NCBI GenBank assembly: GCA_045542595.1
Contig: JAZQLI010000037.1
Location: forward strand, 1 to 64,000
Direction: 5' to 3'
Length of the DNA stretch: 64,000 bases
DNA from: Scatosoma sp045542595
GTDB lineage: Bacteria; Bacillota; Clostridia; Christensenellales; Borkfalkiaceae
The notes below the pieces were generated by a model, which was given only the letters and a program-made list of their open reading frames with translations, made no database searches and had not been told where the DNA came from. The translations under genes and the position numbers were made by a program. Shown one piece after another: positions 58,556-64,000 of the stretch (positions within the stretch are counted from its first letter, which is position 1; each line of letters begins with the position of its first letter).

Positions 58556-59197
58556 ATGGATATTTCCAGTAAAAAAGTCAACTTTTTAGGGGACAGTATT
58601 ACGGAAGGGAGCGGTGCAAGCTCTCCTGATAAATGCTACGTTTCTTTGTTCAAGCAAGCATATCCCAACGCGGATATCGGCAATTACGGCATTAGTGGCA
58701 CGCGTATTGCGCGGCAAGTTGTACCGTATAATCCGCGTATGGATTTAGATTTTAATATGCGTGCGCTGGAAATGGAAGACAGAGCGGATTTAGTAGTCGT
58801 TTTCGGCGGCGTGAACGATTTCGGACACGGCGACGCGCCGTTTGGCGAATTTGGCGATACGACGGTGCATACGTTTTGCGGCGCGGTGTACGCGTTGTAC
58901 GAAACGTTACTCAATAAATATCCGCTTGCGAAAATTTTGGTGCTGACTCCTTTACATTACTTAAAAGAACATATTCCCGATAAAAAGGGAAAAGTTTTAA
59001 GCGATTACGTGCAAATCATTAAGAAGACGGCAGAGTTTTTCGCTTTGCCCGTGTTGGACTTGTGGTCTTGTTCGGGGATGAATCCCCGTGTTGCCAAAGT
59101 GCAGGAAACGATGATGACGGACGGGTTGCATCCTAACGATAACGGACATCAACGTTTGTTTGAAACGATAGACGCATATATCAAGGCTATGTTATAA
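58556..59197 (+). CDS. SGNH/GDSL hydrolase (4)
   Basis: The 213-residue protein carries FLGDSITEGSGAS near residue 10, VVVFGGVNDFGHG near residue 80, and DGLHPNDNGHQ near residue 190, the three SGNH blocks. No signal peptide. It is the last gene of the glucuronide-type operon and may remove acyl groups from imported sugars. RBS AGAGG. A strong bidirectional terminator follows. Confidence 0.8.
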   Translation: MDISSKKVNFLGDSITEGSGASSPDKCYVSLFKQAYPNADIGNYGISGTRIARQVVPYNPRMDLDFNMRALEMEDRADLVVVFGGVNDFGHGDAPFGEFGDTTVHTFCGAVYALYETLLNKYPLAKILVLTPLHYLKEHIPDKKGKVLSDYVQIIKKTAEFFALPVLDLWSCSGMNPRVAKVQETMMTDGLHPNDNGHQRLFETIDAYIKAML

Positions 59198-59210
59198 TTG
59201 TAAAAAGATA

Positions 59211-59252
59211 AAAAACAACTCCCGTTTTTTAACGAAACGGGAGTTGTTTTTT
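59211..59252. terminator. Bidirectional terminator between the SGNH gene and the DeoR gene
   Basis: A 17-bp stem with CAACTCCCGTTT on the left and AAACGGGAGTTG on the right, 7-base loop, A-run before and T-run after. Confidence 0.9.
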
Positions 59253-59256
59253 ACGT

Positions 59257-59988
59257 TCAATAAATAAAAGGAATGTTGTCGAACTCTGCTTTGGGCGGTA
59301 CGTCGGTTATAATATAGTGGAACGCGGATAAATTTGCTATGCGGTGAACGCCAGGTGCGTGAAATTTGCTTTCGTCCACAAGCAGTATGCTTTTTTCGCT
59401 TTGTAAAAGCGCGCTACGCTTGCTTTCCGCTTGCTCCAAAGAACGCTCGAATGCACCGCTTGGTTTGACCGACGCGCAAGAACATATCGTTAAATCAAAA
59501 GAAAACTCCTTTAAAAGTCTGGAAGATAAACTACCCAAAACCGAATGGGTATTATACTGTACGTTGCCGCCTAATAATATCAAATGTACGTCTTGTTTTT
59601 TGGATAGTTGTAGCGCGGTTTGTAAACCGTTGGTAACAACCGTCTTAAAGCGTAAATCCATACGTTGTACTAAGGCGAGCGCGGTGGACGAACTGTCTAC
59701 AAACAAGCTGTTAAAAGGGGGAAGATGGGCAAGCGCGGTAGTGGCAATACGTTCTTTTTGTTTGGCGTTTTTTTCCAAACGGAAAAAGATAGATACTTCT
59801 TCAGTGTTTTCCGCTAACGCCGCGCCGCCGTGATTGCGTTCTAAAAGTCCCATACTTTGCATTTCCTTTAAATCGCGCCGCATAGTGGCTTCACTGACAA
59901 ACAGCGTTTTGGCAAGCTCCGCAACCGTTGCCGTTTTTTGTTCTTTTAAGATGTTCAATATAGATTTTTGACGTTCTTGTAATGCCAT
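59257..59988 (-). CDS. DeoR/GlpR-family transcriptional repressor
   Basis: The 243-residue protein has the N-terminal DeoR helix-turn-helix (RQKSILNILKEQKTATVAEL, then LFVSEATMRRDLKEMQSMG) and the C-terminal DeoR sugar-phosphate sensor (LFVDSSSTALALVQ near residue 93, VVTNGLQTALQLS near residue 117, LLGGNVQYNTHSVLG near residue 137). Family members are released from DNA by phosphorylated sugars. It stands between the glucuronide operon and the rhamnulokinase operon. Boxes at its promoter resemble those at the symporter and GH2 promoters, so it may control that module and itself. Its own leader carries direct repeats. Confidence 0.9.
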   Translation of the reverse strand: MALQERQKSILNILKEQKTATVAELAKTLFVSEATMRRDLKEMQSMGLLERNHGGAALAENTEEVSIFFRLEKNAKQKERIATTALAHLPPFNSLFVDSSSTALALVQRMDLRFKTVVTNGLQTALQLSKKQDVHLILLGGNVQYNTHSVLGSLSSRLLKEFSFDLTICSCASVKPSGAFERSLEQAESKRSALLQSEKSILLVDESKFHAPGVHRIANLSAFHYIITDVPPKAEFDNIPFIY

Positions 59989-60010
59989 TTTTTTTGTTTC
60001 CTATTTGCTC

Positions 60011-60030
60011 GTTTATGATTGTTTATGTTC
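60011..60030 (-). promoter_or_regulatory. Direct-repeat operator candidate in the DeoR leader
   Basis: GTTTATGATT and GTTTATGTTC stand head to tail with a 10-bp period, next to the predicted start near 60026. GTTTATGAT differs at one base from GTTTGTGAT at the symporter promoter. Autoregulation is inferred. Confidence 0.5.
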
Positions 60031-60032
60031 AT

Positions 60033-60061
60033 ATTATAGCATAAAAATTTTGTTTTGTCAA
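60033..60061 (-). promoter_or_regulatory. Promoter of the DeoR-family gene
   Basis: On the minus strand TTGACA (60061-60056), 17 bp, TATAAT (60038-60033). Confidence 0.8.
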
Positions 60062-60076
60062 CATTTCGCGCATATA

Positions 60077-60105
60077 TAGACAAACGAAAAAGAGTATGTT
60101 ATAAT
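60077..60105 (+). promoter_or_regulatory. Promoter of the rhamnulokinase/aldolase operon
   Basis: TAGACA (60077-60082), 17 bp, TATAAT (60100-60105); AAAGGAG precedes the ATG at 60134. Confidence 0.75.
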
Positions 60106-60133
60106 ATATACAGTTTATAGCAAAGGAGCAAAT

Positions 60134-61516
60134 ATGCGGTATTTTTTAGCGATTGATATCGGCGCGTCGTCGGGGCGGCATATTTTAGCACATCTTGACG
60201 GCGATAAAATGGTTACGGAAGAAATATACCGTTTCCAAAACGCGCCTAAAACGGTAGTGGACGGTTCGGGCGAAAAGCGTTTGACTTGGGACGTAGACCG
60301 CTTATACGAAGAGATATTAAACGGTTTAAAACGGGCGAAAGAGATAGGGAAAATTCCCTATTCAGTAGGTATTGATACGTGGGGAGTCGATTACGCGTTG
60401 TTAGACGAAAACGATAACCGTATCGGCGACGTGTATTGCTATCGCGACGCTCGTACGGAAAAGACTATTCCTATCGTTCACGAAATAGTGCCGTTGTCGC
60501 AGTTATATTCGTACACGGGTATTGCGTTTGCTTCGTTTAACACGGTATATCAACTGATGGACGAAGTGCATACGGGGCGTATACAACGCGCGAAAACAAT
60601 GTTGAATTTACCCGATTATTTCCATTTCCGCTTAACGGGCGTGAAAAAGCAGGAATACACAATGTCTACCACGACGGGAATGGTAAATGCCAAAACGCAT
60701 ACTTGGGATAGAGAAATCATTAAAAAACTTGGGTATAAAGACGGATTATTTGGCGAACTTTCTCAGCCTGGTACAGTGGTGGGAGAATTTACGCAAGCCG
60801 TGCAAGAGAAAGTAGGGTTTAACGCGAAAGTAATTTTGCCTGCTACGCACGATACGGCAAGTGCGGTACTCGCCGCGCCTTTGAAAGGACAAACTCCGTA
60901 TATTTCCAGCGGTACTTGGTCGCTTTTGGGCGTCGAACAAAATACGGCGCATACAAGCGAAAGTGCAAGAAAATCGGGATATTCTAACGAAGGCAGCGTA
61001 AATGGGCAATTCCGTTTACAAATGAATATTATGGGGCTTTGGATGATTCAGGAGGTCCGCCACGAATTAGACGATAGATACAGCTTTGCCGAGCTTGCGG
61101 ATATGGCGCGCGCCAACCCCGTAGAAGATTGTATCGACGTGAACGAACAAAAATTTCTTGCGCCTGCAAGTATGATCCAAGCAATAGACGAAACGGTGGG
61201 GCGCACACTTTCCGTAGGTGAGCGTGCTTACGTTATTTTCAATAATCTGGCGAAGTATTACGCTAAATCGTTATCGGCGCTTGAAAACGTTACGGGCGAA
61301 CGGTATCAAACGCTGAATATTATCGGCGGCGGCAGTAAAAACGCGCTTTTGAATGAGCTTACGGCAAAATATACGGGCAAGAAAATTATTACAGGACCAA
61401 CGGAAGGTACGGCACTCGGTAATTTGATGATGCAAATGGTGGGTGCAGGAGAAATAACTTCCGTTGCGGAAGGTAGGGCGTATATCAAACGCTCGTTTGA
61501 CATTGTAGAATTATAA
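60134..61516 (+). CDS. rhaB: Rhamnulokinase-type FGGY kinase
   Basis: The 460-residue kinase matches RhaB: FLAIDIGASSGRHILAHLDG at the start, IDTWGVDYALLD near residue 80, CYRDART near residue 101, ISSGTWSLLGVE near residue 257, and NIIGGGSKNALLNELTA near residue 395. It should phosphorylate L-rhamnulose at C1. Since an L-fucose isomerase but no rhamnose isomerase is in the window, it may also accept L-fuculose; that is inference. The aldolase gene follows after 19 bases. Confidence 0.88.
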   Translation: MRYFLAIDIGASSGRHILAHLDGDKMVTEEIYRFQNAPKTVVDGSGEKRLTWDVDRLYEEILNGLKRAKEIGKIPYSVGIDTWGVDYALLDENDNRIGDVYCYRDARTEKTIPIVHEIVPLSQLYSYTGIAFASFNTVYQLMDEVHTGRIQRAKTMLNLPDYFHFRLTGVKKQEYTMSTTTGMVNAKTHTWDREIIKKLGYKDGLFGELSQPGTVVGEFTQAVQEKVGFNAKVILPATHDTASAVLAAPLKGQTPYISSGTWSLLGVEQNTAHTSESARKSGYSNEGSVNGQFRLQMNIMGLWMIQEVRHELDDRYSFAELADMARANPVEDCIDVNEQKFLAPASMIQAIDETVGRTLSVGERAYVIFNNLAKYYAKSLSALENVTGERYQTLNIIGGGSKNALLNELTAKYTGKKIITGPTEGTALGNLMMQMVGAGEITSVAEGRAYIKRSFDIVEL

Positions 61517-61535
61517 AAAAAAGGAGATATACGAT

Positions 61536-62357
61536 ATGAAAAAGAACATTTTTAACGCACCTTTTGTAAAGGAAATGCGTAAAGCAACGGCAAATATGTA
61601 CCGCTTGGGCTGGGACGAACGAAACGGCGGTAATATTAGTTATATGTTGGAAGAAGCGGAAGTGGCAAAGTATTTGAATTTGGATAAGGTAATCCGTACT
61701 ATTCCTACAGGATTTGATGCGAGCAAGCTTATCGGTAAAATTTTTATCGTTACGGGTACGGGTAAGTATTTTAAGAACGTAGACGAAGACCCTGAAACGA
61801 ATTTGGGTATCGTGCGTATCGGTAAAGACGGGACGACGGCGGAGCTTTTGTGGGGATATAAAGACGGTGGTAAATTTACTTCCGAATTCCCTGCGCATAT
61901 GATGAGTCATATTTCCCGTTTGGAAATAGATTCTACGCACCGCGTTGTGATGCACTCGCATCCTACGTATACTATTGCGATGAACACCATTTGTTCGACG
62001 GACGAAAAGGATTTCACGCATAAGCTTTGGCAATCGAATACCGAAGCGGTGGTGGTGTTCCCCGACGGCGTGGGCGTATTGCCTTGTATGGTTTGCGGTA
62101 CGACGGAAATAGGGGAAGCGACGGCGGAAAAAATGAAAAAATTCCGTTTGGTAGTATGGACAAACCACGGTATCTACGGTACGGGTAAAAATATGGACGA
62201 GGCGTTCGGACTTATCGAAACGGTAGAAAAAACCGCGCAAATTTATATGCTTGCAAAAGCGAGTGGGGAAATCGTCAACGTCATTCCCGACCAAATTATA
62301 GCCGACTTAGCCAAGCTGTGGGGCTTGACTCCGTTAGAAGGAATATTAAAGGTATAA
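61536..62357 (+). CDS. rhaD: Rhamnulose-1-phosphate aldolase-type class II aldolase
   Basis: The 273-residue protein matches RhaD: NMYRLGWDERNGGNISYML near residue 20, FIVTGTGKYFKN near residue 69, VVMHSHPTYTIAMNTI near residue 137 (zinc His pair) and VWTNHGIYGTGK near residue 208 (third His). It cleaves L-rhamnulose 1-phosphate into DHAP and L-lactaldehyde. FucA makes the same products from the fuculose epimer, so exchange of substrate is possible. No lactaldehyde reductase is in view. RBS AAAGGAG; a terminator follows. Confidence 0.88.
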   Translation: MKKNIFNAPFVKEMRKATANMYRLGWDERNGGNISYMLEEAEVAKYLNLDKVIRTIPTGFDASKLIGKIFIVTGTGKYFKNVDEDPETNLGIVRIGKDGTTAELLWGYKDGGKFTSEFPAHMMSHISRLEIDSTHRVVMHSHPTYTIAMNTICSTDEKDFTHKLWQSNTEAVVVFPDGVGVLPCMVCGTTEIGEATAEKMKKFRLVVWTNHGIYGTGKNMDEAFGLIETVEKTAQIYMLAKASGEIVNVIPDQIIADLAKLWGLTPLEGILKV

Positions 62358-62373
62358 TCTATGAGAAAGAAAG

Positions 62374-62409
62374 GGTGCGCCGTGAAAATGCGGTACACCT
62401 TTTCTTTTT
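62374..62409 (+). terminator. Terminator after the aldolase gene
   Basis: GGTGCGCCG (62374-62382) pairs with CGGTACACC (62391-62399) with one mismatch, extended by AAA/TTT, then a T-rich tail. Confidence 0.65.
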
Positions 62410-62418
62410 GTGTAATAA

Positions 62419-62446
62419 AAAACCCGAAACGAGAGTTTCGGGTTTT
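62419..62446. terminator. Bidirectional terminator facing rpsR
   Basis: AAAACCCGAAAC, GAGA loop and GTTTCGGGTTTT form a 12-bp perfect stem with A and T runs. It ends the leftward ribosomal operon and backs up the aldolase terminator. Confidence 0.88.
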
Positions 62447-62461
62447 GATTTTTGATAGAAC

Positions 62462-62710
62462 TTACTCGCCTTTGAAGGGGAGAAGAGCCGTAATTCTTGC
62501 ACGCTTGATAGCGGTAGCAAGAATTCTTTGATGCGCTGCACACGTGCCGCTCATTCTACGGGGGAGAATTTTACCGCCTTCCGTAATGAATTTCTTTAAA
62601 CGGTTTACGTCTTTATAGTCGATTGCATCAAGTTTTTCTTGGCAGAACGCGCAAACCTTTTTACGGGGCGCTTTCTTAAATACCTTTTTTACGGGTGCTT
62701 TTTCTTCCAT
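62462..62710 (-). CDS. rpsR: Ribosomal protein S18
   Basis: The 82-residue protein has the S18 core: CAFCQEKLDAIDYKDVNRLK near residue 21, FITEGGKILPRRMSGTCAAH near residue 42, and QRILATAIKRARITALLPF. The two Cys of the CxxC pair suggest the zinc-binding form. A short basic N-terminal extension is normal in Firmicutes. It is third in the rpsF-ssb-rpsR operon. Confidence 0.97.
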   Translation of the reverse strand: MEEKAPVKKVFKKAPRKKVCAFCQEKLDAIDYKDVNRLKKFITEGGKILPRRMSGTCAAHQRILATAIKRARITALLPFKGE

Positions 62711-62752
62711 AACAGTTTAACTCCTTAAAATATTTTTTATATTCCCGATATA

Positions 62753-63175
62753 TTAGAAGGGAATATCCGAATCGTCGTCCATAGCCTGTAAAACGGGTTT
62801 ACGTTTGGGCGCGGACTGACGGGGTGCTTCGTTTACGTCTTCGAACGAATCGTCGCTGTCTCTGGGCGAAAGGAATTCAACGTCTTGGCAGATAATATCC
62901 ACTGCCGTACGCTTTACGCCTTGGTTGTCTTCATAGTTGCGGAGCTGAATGCTGCCGACAACCGATACTTTCTTGCCCTTTTTGGTGTAACGCGCAATCG
63001 TTTCCGCCATAGCGCGCCAAGCGGTACAGTTGAAAAAGTCCGTTTGACGTTCGCCGTCTTGCGATTGATAGTTTCTGTTTACCGCAATGGAGAAGTGGCA
63101 AACGGGAACTCCCGAAGCCGTTTCGGTAAGTTCGGGGTCGCGCGTTAAGTTTCCGATTAAAAATACTTTGTTCAT
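62753..63175 (-). CDS. ssb: Single-stranded DNA-binding protein
   Basis: The 140-residue OB-fold protein starts MNKVFLIGNLTRDPELTET and ends with the acidic partner-binding tip DDSDIPF. FNCTAWRAMAETIARYTKKG near residue 49 is typical. It binds single-stranded DNA in replication and repair, and sits between rpsF and rpsR as usual in Firmicutes. Confidence 0.97.
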   Translation of the reverse strand: MNKVFLIGNLTRDPELTETASGVPVCHFSIAVNRNYQSQDGERQTDFFNCTAWRAMAETIARYTKKGKKVSVVGSIQLRNYEDNQGVKRTAVDIICQDVEFLSPRDSDDSFEDVNEAPRQSAPKRKPVLQAMDDDSDIPF

Positions 63176-63195
63176 AATTTTTCCCTTATCAATAA

Positions 63196-63477
63196 TTAAA
63201 GTTTCGTAATTAAGCGTCTAACAACGTCTGCGTCGATACCTGCAACACGTTTAAGCTCTTCAACGACTTTTCCGTCCGCTTCAAACGTCATCAAAACGTA
63301 GTACGCTTCGTTTTTGAAGTTGACAGGATACGCGGTTTTCTTCGTGCCCCACTTGTCGGTGGAACTAACGCTACCGCCCATCGAAGTAACGATGCCTTCA
63401 TACTTCGCAATTTCGGCGTCTTTTGCTTCGTCCGTCAAATCGTTATTGAGCAGATACAGCATTTCGTATTTAGCCAT
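63196..63477 (-). CDS. rpsF: Ribosomal protein S6
   Basis: The 93-residue protein begins AKYEMLYLLNNDLTDEAKD and contains KWGTKKTAYPVNFKNEAYYV and a final VAGIDADVVRRLITKL, all S6 features. AGGAGGTG stands 7 bases upstream of the ATG. It is the first gene of the operon and its leader carries a hairpin that may bind the S6-S18 pair. Confidence 0.97.
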   Translation of the reverse strand: MAKYEMLYLLNNDLTDEAKDAEIAKYEGIVTSMGGSVSSTDKWGTKKTAYPVNFKNEAYYVLMTFEADGKVVEELKRVAGIDADVVRRLITKL

Positions 63478-63503
63478 ACTTTTGCACCTCCTGGTCTTAT
63501 TCG

Positions 63504-63521
63504 GCGCGTAACAATACGCGC
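63504..63521 (-). promoter_or_regulatory. Leader hairpin of the S6 operon
   Basis: GCGCGTA-ACAA-TACGCGC is a perfect 7-bp hairpin in the 5' leader. Leaders of this operon in many bacteria carry an S6:S18-binding RNA; the CCG bulge expected for that motif was not clearly placed, so the role is tentative. Confidence 0.4.
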
Positions 63522-63560
63522 AAGGTTAGTTTTTTCACGGATTTTTACCCGTGCTTTGCT

Positions 63561-63589
63561 ATTATAGCCTTTTTTAGAAAAATAGTCAA
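63561..63589 (-). promoter_or_regulatory. Promoter of rpsF-ssb-rpsR
   Basis: On the minus strand TTGACT (63589-63584), 17 bp, TATAAT (63566-63561). The leader to rpsF is about 75 bases. Confidence 0.85.
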
Positions 63590-63625
63590 CTACTTTTGTA
63601 TACTTTTTGAAAAAATGAAGCGCGT

Positions 63626-64000
63626 TTATGGAATAATTTTGCCGACAAAATCGAAAAGCTCATAAACGGTTAATTGATTGAAATATGTTTTCTCGTTACC
63701 GTCTTTATCTTCATATTTGGGTATTCCGAAAGTATCATAAGGAATTTCTTTGTCGTCGTTAAGCAACTCGTTATCGGATAAATCGATAATACCTTTGTCA
63801 TTTAATTCTTTCAAAGAAGCGGTTTCCATATTCGCCGACATATTTTCCATCATAACGTTCATTTCCGACGTCAATTTATACTCGTCGTGCGGTTCGCCGT
63901 ATTTAGGGTTGGCATCGTCTTTTTGTCCGTCGCCGTCTGCGTCAATGAATTCACGGGTGTCTTTCAAAAGATAATACCAGTTGCCTTTTACGTCGCCGCT
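63626..64000 (-). CDS. Unrecognised protein, 5' end outside the window
   Basis: The frame is open from the window edge to the stop at 63626, so at least 124 residues belong to it. The reading seen from 63967 starts at a TTG and is only the visible inner part; eleven more codons (SGDVKGNWYYL) precede it. The piece FIDADGDGQKDD looks like a calcium-binding DxDxDG loop, and an acidic body follows (NELLNDDKEIPYDTFGIPKY). It ends FDFVGKIIP. I do not recognise a family. An extracytoplasmic, calcium-dependent protein is possible. Confidence 0.6.
   Translation of the reverse strand, partial: SGDVKGNWYYLLKDTREFIDADGDGQKDDANPKYGEPHDEYKLTSEMNVMMENMSANMETASLKELNDKGIIDLSDNELLNDDKEIPYDTFGIPKYEDKDGNEKTYFNQLTVYELFDFVGKIIP

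Noticed and set aside
61485..62294. 269-codon open frame opposite the aldolase gene
   Set aside because: Shadow of the aldolase gene; His/Arg/Phe-rich and without motifs.
1..64000. CRISPR array, transposon or prophage
   Set aside because: No regularly spaced repeats, transposase, integrase or phage structural genes were seen on either strand.

Overview
The window looks like a chromosome segment from an uncultured, low-to-mid GC, single-membrane Firmicute of the gut Clostridia type. The pointers are lipoproteins with short lipoboxes, an Lgt-like enzyme, sugar ABC transporters with no dedicated ATPase, many glycoside hydrolases, a SpoIIE-type phosphatase, AGGAGG ribosome sites and very regular TTGACA-N17-TATAAT promoters. 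Placement near Christensenellales is a guess. No transposase, integrase, phage gene or CRISPR array was seen.

Layout. (1) 1-7027: the 3' end of a surface-polysaccharide cluster: a flippase or polymerase tail, an FrhB-like Fe-S protein, an acyltransferase, and a CapE-CapF-CapG set for UDP-N-acetyl-L-fucosamine with a nucleotidyltransferase-like gene inserted. The first 2.3 kb is visibly more AT-rich than the rest. (2) 7074-31646: a glycan-use locus with a LacZ-type GH2 enzyme, two very large secreted proteins sharing an unclassified repeated domain, a 37-residue peptide gene, two tandem paralogous AraC regulators, an ABC importer, a third large Ig-type secreted protein, a DUF4838 lipoprotein, and GH31 and GH20 enzymes. 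(3) 31706-42086: a second operon with twin TIM-barrel isomerases, two SGNH esterases, a GH95-like enzyme, fucose mutarotase, an alpha/beta hydrolase, GH112 phosphorylase and L-fucose isomerase. Similar -35-linked boxes before the main transcription units suggest one AraC regulon aimed at fucosylated, galactose- and hexosamine-containing host-type glycans. GalK at 45683 can receive galactose released by GH2.

(4) 42146-51915: mostly housekeeping genes (SGNH esterase, uppP, cold-shock protein, lgt-like, galK, glpK, cca, diacylglycerol kinase-like, PAS-SpoIIE phosphatase). (5) 51916-52513: no protein gene. It holds a strong promoter, an interrupted partial copy of tRNA-Arg, an intact tRNA-Arg(ACG) and a run of hairpins. 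(6) 52514-59197: a divergent glucuronide-type module: GPH symporter against GH2, mannonate dehydratase, SDR mannonate oxidoreductase and SGNH esterase. Boxes around the start sites also occur at the promoter of the DeoR-type gene at 59257. (7) 60134-62357: rhamnulokinase and rhamnulose-1-phosphate aldolase homologues, which could also complete L-fucose breakdown. (8) 62462-64000: rpsF-ssb-rpsR and a gene cut by the window edge.

The most unusual items are the AraC operator geometry, the repeated-domain surface proteins with the small peptide, the scrambled tRNA-Arg region, the DeoR boxes, and the divergent cca/dagK promoters that share one palindromic -35 hexamer.
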